From JBBSHS01 sp038232515 (lineage in GTDB: Bacteria; Actinomycetota; Acidimicrobiia; Acidimicrobiales; JAUJNH01): a DNA stretch of 12,019 nt. The notes under the pieces were generated by a model that made no database searches, was not told the origin of the DNA, and was given only the letters and a program-made list of their open reading frames with translations. This document shows, in pieces, positions 1 through 7,417 of the stretch. The first letter of the stretch is position 1; each line of letters starts with the position of its first letter. The stretch is taken from contig JBBSHS010000075.1 in assembly GCA_038232515.1 (NCBI GenBank), forward strand, positions 1 to 12,019, in the 5' to 3' direction. Position numbers and translations under genes: made by a program.

Positions 1-24
1 AAGTAGTGTCGAGTAGTCGGCCAT
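1..24 (-). CDS. 5' end of an unidentified gene, cut by the window edge
   Basis: Only the first eight codons lie in the window, reading MADYSTLL from an ATG at 24..22. The start is supported by a strong Shine-Dalgarno sequence, AAGGAGG, five bases upstream of the ATG. A double hairpin separates it from the membrane-protein gene upstream, so it may have its own promoter. Eight residues are too few to assign a family. Confidence 0.6.
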
Positions 25-72
25 CACAGCCTCCTTCGTCTTCAGCAACCAGGAAGCTACGACCGATGCAAC

Positions 73-110
73 GAGGGCGCCCTCCGGGCGCCCTCAGCGC
101 GAAGCGCTGA
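73..110 (-). terminator. Double hairpin after the GT-C-like gene
   Basis: Two hairpins lie side by side and share bases 94-95. The first has a perfect 10-bp stem (73-82 with 86-95) and a 3-nt loop. The second has a perfect 7-bp stem (94-100 with 104-110) and a GAA loop, which is a very stable loop type. They sit between the stop of the membrane-protein gene at 176 and the start of the next minus-strand gene at 24. There is no U-tract on either side, as is common for high-GC actinobacterial terminators. The terminator role is inferred from position and stem strength. Confidence 0.6.
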
Positions 111-175
111 AGTGCTTGTCGGTATGAGGACGCTCGCTACCGCTAGCCGAGTCGTATCGGTCAGATGAGCCGGAG

Positions 176-1678
176 TCAGGTCGCAGGGCGCTGGAGCAGC
201 ACCCATTGACCGTCCTGTTCGACCTCGTGCCATCCTGCGTTCTCGAGAACCTGGACCACGGGCTGGTGATCGTCCCAGAGCACCAGATCGACGTCGTAGC
301 GGCCCAGAACAGCGGCGGATCCGGGTGATCCGTGCAGTAGAGACTGGTAGGACTGGCTGAGCTGCAGCGGGTACATGTCGTAGCGGTCGTCGATGAAGAC
401 CCGGGCCTGGCTGCCGAATCGGGCGGCCACGTAGTCGCCGACCCAGTCCTGCTCGGCCATGCGGTGGGGGGCTTCGAGCCAACCGTCGGCTTTGGCCCTG
501 CTGACGAGTCGCACGGGGTAGCTGTGCAGGTCGTAGGCGGGCACCGAGAACGAATAGGCCACCATTGCCAGGCCGACCACCGCAAACCCCAGCGCGCCCG
601 CCCGCTCGAAGGGGCTTCGGCCGATCCGCAGCCGCCCCGCGGCCGCGGATGGCGTGCCATCGGCCTGGCTCGGGCGCAGGGCCCGCCCCAGCACCGGGGC
701 GAGGACCACGGCCGCCGGCGTCAGGTTGCGCACCGCGAACAGCCCGATGGCGACGAAGACGGCCGCGGTCAGCGCATCGGCCCAGGAGAGCCGGGCCCGG
801 ATCAGGACGACCGCGGCCAACGTGAGGAAGGCGAGCGTCACCAGACCGGAAGCGGACTGGAAGTTCGGTGACCTCCACTCGACGATGGTCTTGAAGATCA
901 TCTGCTTGTCCCGCACGGCCAGCGGGAAGGCCAGCAGCCTCGGCCCCAGCGGGTTGACTACGGCCACGGCCAGTCCGACCACGAAGGCGCCCAGATGCCG
1001 GAGCTGTCGCCTGGGCAACGACCGCCGGTCGACGGCCGTGCCCGCCACCACCAGGAACAGCCACGCCAGTCCCAGGGGAAAGCTGCCGTGGCTGTTGACC
1101 CACACCCACACCACCGGCACCTGCCACCACGGTGACCAACCGCGGTCGACGATGGTGACCGTCAGGGCCAGGCACAGCAGCCCGACCAGCAGCGGGCGAG
1201 GGGAGATGCCCTCGACCAGGACGCCGAAGGCGATGGTGGCCGCAACCACGGTGCGCAGGGTGGAGCCGGCCCGGGCCAACAGGGCCACCAGGAACGTCAC
1301 CGCGGCCAGCAGGACGGCCTGCAGCAGCAACAAGATGTGGGCCCCTCCGAGGCGCACGGCCCAGCCGTACGCCATCTCGGCCAACCAACTCTGCACGACC
1401 CAGGCGTGGCCGTGGGCGGTGAAGGAGTAGGCATCGACTCTGGGGATGCCCGAGCCTTTGGCCATGTCGATGCCGGTGCGAATGTGGAGCAGGGCCGAGT
1501 TGTCGCCGATGCGACGCAGGCCGAAGGCCAATCCCACCAGCACCAGGACGGCGACGAAGTAGGGCTCGAGGGCCGCCAACCGTGGCTGATCGACGGCGGC
1601 CGGATCGGCGGGTGGATCGGGCACGGCGGGATCGCCGGGATCGGTTCCGAGGGGCCCGACGGCAGCCGTGACCGTCAC
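176..1678 (-). CDS. Polytopic membrane protein, GT-C glycosyltransferase-like
   Basis: This is a 500-residue integral membrane protein of unknown substrate. A Pro/Asp-rich N-terminus of about 35 residues is followed by roughly nine hydrophobic segments, near 37-54, 115-136, 142-158, 160-177, 185-212, 228-246, 278-293, 302-330 and 360-378. The first outer loop (about 58-100) carries DNSALLHIRTG, then IPRVDAYSFT and QSWLAE. This arrangement of acidic, His/Arg and WL(A)E elements is typical of GT-C type lipid-linked-sugar transferases. WVNSHGSFPLGL (193-204) and VNPLG (241-245) fit the same class. The C-terminal soluble part (about 380-500) contains RVFIDDRYDMY. The GTG start lies 27 nt beyond the rpsA stop with no clear ribosome site, suggesting co-transcription with rpsA. 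A transferase role is inference; a non-catalytic member is possible. Confidence 0.7.
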   Translation of the reverse strand: MTVTAAVGPLGTDPGDPAVPDPPADPAAVDQPRLAALEPYFVAVLVLVGLAFGLRRIGDNSALLHIRTGIDMAKGSGIPRVDAYSFTAHGHAWVVQSWLAEMAYGWAVRLGGAHILLLLQAVLLAAVTFLVALLARAGSTLRTVVAATIAFGVLVEGISPRPLLVGLLCLALTVTIVDRGWSPWWQVPVVWVWVNSHGSFPLGLAWLFLVVAGTAVDRRSLPRRQLRHLGAFVVGLAVAVVNPLGPRLLAFPLAVRDKQMIFKTIVEWRSPNFQSASGLVTLAFLTLAAVVLIRARLSWADALTAAVFVAIGLFAVRNLTPAAVVLAPVLGRALRPSQADGTPSAAAGRLRIGRSPFERAGALGFAVVGLAMVAYSFSVPAYDLHSYPVRLVSRAKADGWLEAPHRMAEQDWVGDYVAARFGSQARVFIDDRYDMYPLQLSQSYQSLLHGSPGSAAVLGRYDVDLVLWDDHQPVVQVLENAGWHEVEQDGQWVLLQRPAT

Positions 1679-1705
1679 CCGTGGCCCGCAGCGATGGTGG
1701 GGCCG

Positions 1706-3136
1706 CTATCCGGGCGGCTCGGGGGTCTCGGGCGGCTCGGGCGCGCCCGGGTTGGCGCCGGCATCTGCGGGGTCCCCAGCCCCGGCGCCGCTGTCACCAG
1801 AAGCCTCCGCCAACGCGGAACTGCCGCCCGCCGGCGCCTCGCCCTCGGGTTGGGGGCCCTGTCCGGCGTAGTAGTCGGCCCAGGCTGCCTGGGCCTCGCT
1901 CTCAGGGGTGAACTCGCTGTAGTCGGCCCCAATGTAGTTGCCGGACTCGTCGTAGGCGTGCTCGCCGAAGTGCTCGCGGTACTCGGCCGCCACCTCCCCA
2001 CCCTCGGCTGCCTGCTTGATCGACAGGCTGATACGCCGGCGCTGGAGATCGATGTCGATGATCTTGACCCACAGCTCCTCGCCGGGGGTGACCACCTGCT
2101 CGGGCAGCTCGACGTGGTGCGAGGCCATCTCGGAGATGTGCACCAGGCCCTCGATGCCTTCGCCCACCTGCACGAAAGAACCGAACGGCACCAGCTTGGT
2201 GACCCGGCCGTACACCAGCTCGCCCATTCGGTGGGCGTTGGCGAACTCCTGCCACGGGTCCTGCTGGGTGGCCTTGAGCGACAGGCTGATGCGCTCACGG
2301 TCGTGGTCGACGTCGAGCACCTGCACCTCGACCTCGTCGCCCACGTTGACGACCGAGCTCGGATGGTCGACGTGCTTCCAGGACAGCTCTGACACGTGGA
2401 TGAGGCCATCCATCCCGCCTAGGTCGACGAAGGCCCCGAAGTTGACGACACTGGACACCACACCGCGTCGCTTCTCACCCGGCTTCAGATTGGTCAGGAA
2501 GTCCTCGCGCTGCTCCTTCTGCGTCTCCTCCAACCAGGCCCGGCGGGACAGCACGACGTTGTTGCGGTTCTTGTCCAGCTCGATGATCTTGGCCTCGATC
2601 TCGCGACCGACATAGGGAGCCAGGTCCCGGACCCGGCGCAGCTCCACCAGCGACGCCGGCAGGAAGCCGCGCAGGCCGATGTCGAGGATGAGGCCGCCTT
2701 TGACCACCTCGATGACCGGTCCCCGCACGACGCCGCCGGACTCCTTGATCTTCTCGATGGTGCCCCAGGCCCGCTCGTACTGCGCCCGCTTCTTGGACAG
2801 GACCAGCCTGCCCTCCTTGTCCTCTTTCTGGAGGACGAGGGCCTCGATCTTCTCGCCCACGGTGACGATCTCGTGGGGGTCGACGTCGTGGCGTATCGAC
2901 AACTCGCGACTGGGGATCACACCCTCGGACTTGAAACCGATGTCCAGGAGGACCTCGTCCTTATCGACCTTGACGACCGTGCCCTGCACGATGTCTCCGT
3001 CCTCGAACTCGACGATGGTCCCGGAGATCGCGTCCTCCAGGCTCATCGAGCCGAGGTCGTCCTCGGTCACCTGGCGGGGGACGTAGTTCCCCTCCTCGTC
3101 GAATGTGCCGTAGGTGTTCTCGAGGATGTCGCTCAT
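1706..3136 (-). CDS. rpsA: 30S ribosomal protein S1
   Basis: Ribosomal protein S1 binds mRNA on the 30S subunit and helps initiate translation. The 476-residue product has four S1 RNA-binding domains, at about 47-116, 132-199, 217-288 and 304-374. The third and fourth carry the usual VxxxVxFGxFVxLG and GLxHxSE signatures. It has four domains rather than the six of E. coli, as is usual in actinobacteria. Residues about 377-476 form a tail that turns acidic and then Pro/Gly/Ala-rich and is probably disordered. The ATG at 3136 is chosen because MSDILENTYG is a typical N-terminus and AAGGA lies 13 nt upstream; a frame extension to 3244 adds only Pro/Arg-rich sequence. polA lies upstream on the same strand, as in mycobacteria, across a 300-bp gap. 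The GT-C-like gene follows closely. Confidence 0.96.
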   Translation of the reverse strand: MSDILENTYGTFDEEGNYVPRQVTEDDLGSMSLEDAISGTIVEFEDGDIVQGTVVKVDKDEVLLDIGFKSEGVIPSRELSIRHDVDPHEIVTVGEKIEALVLQKEDKEGRLVLSKKRAQYERAWGTIEKIKESGGVVRGPVIEVVKGGLILDIGLRGFLPASLVELRRVRDLAPYVGREIEAKIIELDKNRNNVVLSRRAWLEETQKEQREDFLTNLKPGEKRRGVVSSVVNFGAFVDLGGMDGLIHVSELSWKHVDHPSSVVNVGDEVEVQVLDVDHDRERISLSLKATQQDPWQEFANAHRMGELVYGRVTKLVPFGSFVQVGEGIEGLVHISEMASHHVELPEQVVTPGEELWVKIIDIDLQRRRISLSIKQAAEGGEVAAEYREHFGEHAYDESGNYIGADYSEFTPESEAQAAWADYYAGQGPQPEGEAPAGGSSALAEASGDSGAGAGDPADAGANPGAPEPPETPEPPG

Positions 3137-3190
3137 GGTGGTGGCTGGTTCCTTGGCCGTCCGGAGGGGCCTGCCGCCCCGGAGGGGCCA
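3137..3190 (-). promoter_or_regulatory. Structured rpsA leader next to the start codon
   Basis: In the last 55 bases before rpsA an 11-bp sequence (CCGGAGGGGCC on the plus strand) occurs twice, at 3161-3171 and 3179-3189. Bases 3176-3188 form a 5-bp GC hairpin with a 3-nt loop. A weak ribosome site (AAGGA) follows. S1 represses its own translation through leader structure in E. coli, so a similar role is possible here, but nothing in the sequence proves it. Confidence 0.3.
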
Positions 3191-3437
3191 CGACCGGTGA
3201 TCTGTGGGGATGGGGTGGGGCGGCCCGCACCGATCCTCTGGCACAGCCGGCCTTGAAGACTAGCCGGTGACGGCGGGGGCACAGCCGGCCGGCTTTCGGG
3301 CCCCACCAGATGTCTGGCACCGGATGGCGGTCGCCCCGTCCGCAAATCTGTCGATGGGCCCATATGGGCGTGATCAGAGCATCCTAGGGCTCGTTCACCC
3401 CCGTATGGGCCCATAGGAACAGGCCAAACGCGAGCGG
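3191..3437 (-). promoter_or_regulatory. polA-rpsA intergenic region with paired GGGCCC palindromes
   Basis: The sequence ATGGGCCCATA occurs twice, at 3354-3364 and 3405-3415. The second copy is a perfect 12-bp palindrome (3404-3415). The first runs into an overlapping palindrome, GCCCATATGGGC (3358-3369). Their centres are 51 bp apart, close to five helical turns. Between them lies TAGGAT (minus strand, 3386..3381), a fair -10 hexamer, though no convincing -35 is visible. The region also holds a 13-bp direct repeat, GGCACAGCCGGCC, at 3240-3252 and 3278-3290. A regulated rpsA promoter flanked by two operator sites is the simplest reading, and is inference. Part of the region may instead act as a polA terminator. 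Confidence 0.45.
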
Positions 3438-6188
3438 TCAGCCCTTGGCCTGGGCCCAGGTGGCCCCCCAGGACAGGTTCACCTCGAGGGGGACGCGCAG
3501 GTCGGCGGCGCCCCGCATGGCGTCGATCACGAGCGCGGCGGCTGCGTCCTCCTCCTCGGGCGGTACCTCGAGGATGACCTCGTCGTGGACCTGCAGGACG
3601 AGCCGGGCCTCCAGGCCCTCGGACTCGAGGGCGGCGTCGAGGCGGACCAGCGCCCTCTTGAAGATGTCGGCCGCCAGGCCCTGGATCGGGGCGTTCATGG
3701 CTTGGCGCTCACCGGCCTGGCGGATCCGGAAGTTGGACGACGACAGCTCGGGGATGAGCCGGCGCCGGCCGAACAGGGTTTCGGTGTAGCCCTTGTCGCG
3801 GGCCTCGGCCACCACCCGGTCCATATAGGCGTCCACCGACGGGAAGGCGACGAAGTAGGCGGCGAGGATCTCGGCCGCCTCGGCCTGGGTGATGGCCAGG
3901 CGCTGGGCCAGCCCGTAGCTCTCCATCCCGTAGGCCAGGCCGTAGCTGACCATCTTGGCCTTGGACCGCTGCGCATGGGTGACGTCGCCTGGGGCCACGC
4001 CGAAGATGCGGGCGGCGGTGGTGGTGTGGATGTCCTCGCCGCTGCGGAAGGCCTCGACCAGGCCCGGGTCCTCGGCCAGGTGGGCGATGACCCTCAGCTC
4101 GACCTGGTTGTAGTCGGCCACCAGGAGACGCCAGCCTTCGCCGGGAAGGAAGGCGCGGCGGAACCGGCGGCCGTCCTCGGAGCGCACGGGGATGTTGTGG
4201 AGGTTCGGCTCCTCCGAGCTGAGCCGGCCGGTGCGGGCCACCGTCTGGTGGAACGTGGCGTGGATCCGACCGTCAGCCCCCACCTCGGCCAGGAGGCTCT
4301 CGCCGTAGGTGGACCGCAGCTTCTCCACCTCGCGGTAGCGCAATAGCTTCTCCACGATCTCGTGCTGGTCGCGGATCTTCTCGAGGCTGGCGGCGTCGGT
4401 GGAGAACCCGGTCTTGGTTCGCTTGGACGGCTGCAGACCGAGCTCGTCGAACAGCACGGTTCGCAGCTGGGGCGTGGAGTTGACGGTGAACGGATGGCCG
4501 GCCAGGTCCTGGATCGTCTTTTCCAGCTGGCGCACCTCGTCGGTGAGCTCGGCCACGAGGTCGCGCAGGTAGGCCACGTCGACCCGGATCCCGACGGCCT
4601 CCATCTTGGCCAGCACCCTCACCAGCGGCCGTTCGATGTCGTCGTACAGGGTCGACAACGAGCGGGCGGCGAGCGCCTCGGACAACGGCTCGACCAGCCG
4701 GCCGATGGCGACCGCAGCCCGCGCCGCGTCCTCGCCCTCGAGCGTGGCCGTGCCCAGCAGATCGAGCTCACCGGCCGGCGAAGCGTCGGGCGAACGCAGG
4801 TCGACGCCGGCGTACCGGGCCGCGATCTCCACCAGCGGATAGGCGTCCCGGGCCGGGTCGAGCAGGTAGGCGGCGATGGCGGTGTCGAGTGACAGGGTGC
4901 GTACGTCGATGCCCAGCCGCTCCAGGCTGCGCATCATGGTCTTGGCCTCGTGGGCGGCGATGGGCACACCCGTCTGAACGGCCACGCCGGCCTCGACCGT
5001 CGAGCCGGTGTGAGCCGGCTGGTCTGCCCGGGAATGGGCCACGAGGTGGGACAGGGCGGCGATGACCGTGCCGTCGGCGAGGAGCTCGCCGGTCAGCCAC
5101 AGCGCCTCGTCGGTGCCCACCTCGCAGAAAGCCAAGCCGCTCAGCGCCGATCGGCCGGTCCGGCCCGCCCAGGTGGCGCTGACGGCGACGGCCCGGCCCG
5201 CGGCCCGCAGTGCCTCGACGCCCACGACCGCCTCGGCGGCATCGGGCGGCCGGCGGATGTCGATGCTGAGCGGCCTGGTGTCCGGTTCGGCGGACGCCGC
5301 CACCAGCTCGCCGCCGATGCCCACCGCGTCGACCAGGCGGTCCCACAGCGTGCGGAACTCCAAGAACGTGAACAGTTGGCGCACGGTGTCGGTGTCCCAA
5401 CCGCCGAGGGGCAGGGCAAGGTCGTCGAGCTCGCAGGGCACGTCGCGCACGAGGGGGATGGCCTTGGCGTTGGAGCGGACCTGGGCCTCGGCCTTGGCCA
5501 GGTTCTCCCGCAGCTTCGGGGTCAGCTCGTCGAGGTGGGCGAAGATGCCGTCGAGGTCGCCGTAGGTGTTGACGAGCTTGGCCGCCGTCTTCTCCCCCAC
5601 GCCGGGGACTCCTGGCAGGTTGTCGGACGGGTCGCCCCGCAGGGCCGCGTACTGCGCGTAGTCGACGGGGGTGACGCCTGTCCGCTCTTTGATACCGGCC
5701 TCGTCGTAGAAGGCGTAGTCACTCACTCCCCTGCGGTTGTACAGCACCTTGACGTGGGGATCCTCGACCAACTGGTAGGCGTCCCGGTCGCCGGTGACGA
5801 CGATCACGTCGTCACCCCGGTCACGGGCCTGGGTGGCGAGGGTGGCGATGACGTCGTCGGCCTCGTAGCCGATGCACTCGACGACGGGGATGGCGAGCGT
5901 CTCGACCACCTGGCGGACGAGGCCCATCTGCTGGCGGAGGATGTCGGGCGTCTCCTGCCGGCCGGCTTTGTAGTCCGCCACCATGGAGTGGCGGAAGGTG
6001 GGCTCGGGCCGGTCCATGGCCACCGCCACGCCATCCGGCTTGTGGTCCTTGACCAGGTTGACCAGCATCGAGGTGAAGCCGAACACGGCGTTGGTAACCT
6101 GGCCAGAGGCGGTGGCCATGTCGGTCGGCAGAGCGAAGAAGGCCCGGTAGGCAAGCGAGCTGCCGTCCAACAGCATCAGTGTGGCCAT
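3438..6188 (-). CDS. polA: DNA polymerase I
   Basis: DNA polymerase I fills gaps and removes RNA primers during replication and repair. The 916-residue product has a 5' nuclease domain (about 1-295) with LLDGSS at its start, an acidic cluster EADD near 109-112 and the helix-hairpin-helix GDPSDNLPGVPGVG (185-198). An exonuclease-like domain (about 300-500) is degenerate: the first-motif DxE is not recognisable, although an LDT remains, so proofreading is probably absent. The polymerase domain (about 510-916) has motif A DYNQVELR (from Asp692), motif B with SYGLAYGM (Tyr749) and motif C HDE (868-870). Motif B carries Tyr where E. coli has Phe762. The ATG at 6188 is preferred over an in-frame TTG at 6197; the ribosome site is weak. 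pdtaR lies upstream, separated by a hairpin terminator. Confidence 0.97.
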   Translation of the reverse strand: MATLMLLDGSSLAYRAFFALPTDMATASGQVTNAVFGFTSMLVNLVKDHKPDGVAVAMDRPEPTFRHSMVADYKAGRQETPDILRQQMGLVRQVVETLAIPVVECIGYEADDVIATLATQARDRGDDVIVVTGDRDAYQLVEDPHVKVLYNRRGVSDYAFYDEAGIKERTGVTPVDYAQYAALRGDPSDNLPGVPGVGEKTAAKLVNTYGDLDGIFAHLDELTPKLRENLAKAEAQVRSNAKAIPLVRDVPCELDDLALPLGGWDTDTVRQLFTFLEFRTLWDRLVDAVGIGGELVAASAEPDTRPLSIDIRRPPDAAEAVVGVEALRAAGRAVAVSATWAGRTGRSALSGLAFCEVGTDEALWLTGELLADGTVIAALSHLVAHSRADQPAHTGSTVEAGVAVQTGVPIAAHEAKTMMRSLERLGIDVRTLSLDTAIAAYLLDPARDAYPLVEIAARYAGVDLRSPDASPAGELDLLGTATLEGEDAARAAVAIGRLVEPLSEALAARSLSTLYDDIERPLVRVLAKMEAVGIRVDVAYLRDLVAELTDEVRQLEKTIQDLAGHPFTVNSTPQLRTVLFDELGLQPSKRTKTGFSTDAASLEKIRDQHEIVEKLLRYREVEKLRSTYGESLLAEVGADGRIHATFHQTVARTGRLSSEEPNLHNIPVRSEDGRRFRRAFLPGEGWRLLVADYNQVELRVIAHLAEDPGLVEAFRSGEDIHTTTAARIFGVAPGDVTHAQRSKAKMVSYGLAYGMESYGLAQRLAITQAEAAEILAAYFVAFPSVDAYMDRVVAEARDKGYTETLFGRRRLIPELSSSNFRIRQAGERQAMNAPIQGLAADIFKRALVRLDAALESEGLEARLVLQVHDEVILEVPPEEEDAAAALVIDAMRGAADLRVPLEVNLSWGATWAQAKG

Positions 6189-6303
6189 GCGCCACAAAGC
6201 CTACGCAGCGTGGTGGGTGGCCTCCGCCGCCGGCGCAGCCGGTCGGGGGCGTGGTGGCTTTGCCCCCACACGGCAGGGGTCCGGCTCTGCCGGCCCCGGG
6301 TCC
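6189..6303 (-). promoter_or_regulatory. polA upstream region
   Basis: This short GC-rich gap must hold the polA promoter if the adjacent hairpin terminates pdtaR transcription. Two small hairpins are visible: a 6-bp stem (6245-6250 with 6262-6267) and a 5-bp stem with a TCT loop (6281-6293). I see no convincing -35/-10 pair. A weak GTAGG lies 10 nt before the polA ATG. Confidence 0.25.
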
Positions 6304-6332
6304 AAGGGGGAGGGGCTTTGGCCCTCCCCCTT
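6304..6332 (-). terminator. Hairpin terminator after pdtaR
   Basis: A perfect 11-bp stem (AAGGGGGAGGG, 6304-6314, with its complement at 6322-6332) encloses a 7-nt loop. It begins four bases beyond the pdtaR stop codon. The stem is strong but no U-tract follows, as is frequent in high-GC genomes. It probably separates pdtaR from polA, which lies downstream on the same strand. Confidence 0.7.
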
Positions 6333-6336
6333 GCGC

Positions 6337-6912
6337 CTACGGCGTCAGCTTACCGTCGATGATCCGCTGGGCGATGTCCTTCATCTGCACCCGTTCGCGC
6401 ATGGCAGTCTTCTGGATGAAGGTGAAGGCTTCGCCCTCTTTCATCTCGTGGCGGTCCATGAGCATGCCCTTGGCCCGATCGACGACCCGGCGGGTCTCGA
6501 TCTGGTCGTGGAGGGAGAGGTTCTCCTCCTGCAGCGCCTTCATCTGTTGGAAGCGGCCAACCGCCACCTCGATGGCCGGTACCAGTTCGTTGCGGGCGAA
6601 GGGCTTGACGAGGTAGGCGAGCGCTCCGGCGTCACGGGCCTGTTCGATGAGGTCGCGCTGGGAGAAGGCGGTGAGGATCAGGACGGCAGCAGCGTGGTCG
6701 GAGGTGATCTCACGGGCCGCCGCCAAGCCGTCCATGCCGGGCATCCGGATGTCGAGGATGGCCAGGTCGGGGTGGTTGGCCCGGACGAGGGCGACGGCCT
6801 CGTCGCCCCGGCCCGTCTCGCCGACGACCTCGTAGCCCTCCTCCTCGAGAATCTCCTTCAGATCGAGCCGAATGATGGCCTCGTCCTCGGCGATCACGAC
6901 GCGCGTTGCCAC
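6337..6912 (-). CDS. pdtaR: Response regulator with RNA-binding ANTAR domain, PdtaR-like
   Basis: This 191-residue two-component regulator has a receiver domain (about 1-118) and an ANTAR output domain (about 125-187). The receiver shows the acidic pair E9-D10, the phospho-acceptor Asp54 in LDIRMPGMDG, Thr81 and Lys103. The ANTAR part shows RRVVDRAKGMLM and EAFTFIQKTAM. ANTAR domains bind paired RNA hairpins and prevent transcription termination. The match in length and design, and the nearby polA and rpsA, agree with M. tuberculosis PdtaR (Rv1626), which is phosphorylated by the kinase PdtaS. No kinase gene lies in this window, so the partner is encoded elsewhere. The GTG start at 6912 has AGGAG ten bases upstream. 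A small helical protein gene ends 19 nt upstream, so the two are probably one operon. Confidence 0.93.
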   Translation of the reverse strand: MATRVVIAEDEAIIRLDLKEILEEEGYEVVGETGRGDEAVALVRANHPDLAILDIRMPGMDGLAAAREITSDHAAAVLILTAFSQRDLIEQARDAGALAYLVKPFARNELVPAIEVAVGRFQQMKALQEENLSLHDQIETRRVVDRAKGMLMDRHEMKEGEAFTFIQKTAMRERVQMKDIAQRIIDGKLTP

Positions 6913-6931
6913 TTCTGCGAGCTCCTCGGGA

Positions 6932-7168
6932 TCAGCGGGCGGGCAGGCGATCGAGCAGCTCGTCCTGGGCCCGCACCAGGTCGGCGATCCTTGCTAGCAG
7001 AGTCTGTCGGCTCCCGGTCAGGACGTCCACGTGGCGCTCGCCCTCTCGGTCATGGGCGTCCTCCCACAGGGCGGCCAGCTGCTCGTCGGTGACGGCCAGT
7101 TCCTCCCTGGCCCGTCCCAGCTCGGCGTGCACCTTGCGCAGCCGGCGCTCGACGCCGGACCTGACCAT
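6932..7168 (-). CDS. Small charged helical protein linked to pdtaR
   Basis: This 78-residue protein is rich in Arg, Glu, Leu and Ala and is predicted to be almost wholly helical, probably a coiled coil (MVRSGVERRLRKVHAELG near the start, RAQDELLDRL near the end). It has no signal peptide, membrane segment or cysteines. I know of no function; short proteins of this look recur in actinobacteria. Its stop lies 19 nt before the pdtaR start codon, so it is probably the first gene of a two-gene operon. The start may be ATG at 7168 or an in-frame GTG at 7174. ATG is preferred because TACATT, a good -10 hexamer, lies nine bases upstream of it, which would give a leaderless mRNA. High confidence that it is a gene, low on role. 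Confidence 0.75.
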   Translation of the reverse strand: MVRSGVERRLRKVHAELGRAREELAVTDEQLAALWEDAHDREGERHVDVLTGSRQTLLARIADLVRAQDELLDRLPAR

Positions 7169-7174
7169 GAACAC

Positions 7175-7417
7175 GGCAATGTACCGGCCGCTCGGCTCGT
7201 GTGCCCCCGCTGCCCACTCCCGCCGCGGGCATGGGCGTCATTGCCACGCATCGTTCTCGGACTCGTGTCGGCCCTTGATGCCCAGAAGGCCGTGAAGCGT
7301 CGGGGACGGAGCAGGGTGCAGGCGCCGGTGGGCCTACTCAGGCACCCACCGCATCAGTCACAGGAGCAAAAGGCTGGCCACGTCGATGGAACGACAGCAG
7401 AAGAGAACGATGGGGGG
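7175..7417. other. Gap between DUF2277 gene and pdtaR operon
   Basis: No gene is supported in these 243 bases. Bases 7327-7350 form an imperfect hairpin (GGTGGG with CCCACC, extended by three pairs past a 2-nt bulge), which could end DUF2277 transcription about 70 nt after its stop. The -10 candidate for the downstream operon lies at the left end. Confidence 0.35.
7178..7183 (-). promoter_or_regulatory. Candidate -10 element for the pdtaR operon
   Basis: TACATT on the minus strand ends nine bases before the ATG at 7168 and fits the actinobacterial TANNNT pattern. At the usual distance the transcript would start at or very near the ATG, giving leaderless translation. No matching -35 hexamer is evident. 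Confidence 0.35.

Noticed and set aside
57..1388. 443-codon minus-strand frame overlapping the GT-C gene
   Set aside because: It is an Arg/Pro/Gly-rich alternate frame of a convincing membrane protein and has no hydrophobic segments.
1337..2392. Long plus-strand open frame opposite the GT-C gene and rpsA
   Set aside because: It overlaps two clear genes in antisense, lacks family features, and is His/Gly/Leu-biased as expected of a high-GC shadow frame.
3137..3244. N-terminal extension of rpsA to an earlier start
   Set aside because: The added 36 residues are Pro/Arg-rich and unlike S1; the ATG at 3136 has a ribosome site and a normal N-terminus.
3354..3415. Palindrome pair as a CRISPR array or mobile-element end
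   Set aside because: Only two short copies are present, with no spacer series, transposase or target duplication.
4950..6362. Long plus-strand open frame opposite polA
   Set aside because: It is an antisense shadow of conserved polA codons and no domain is recognisable.
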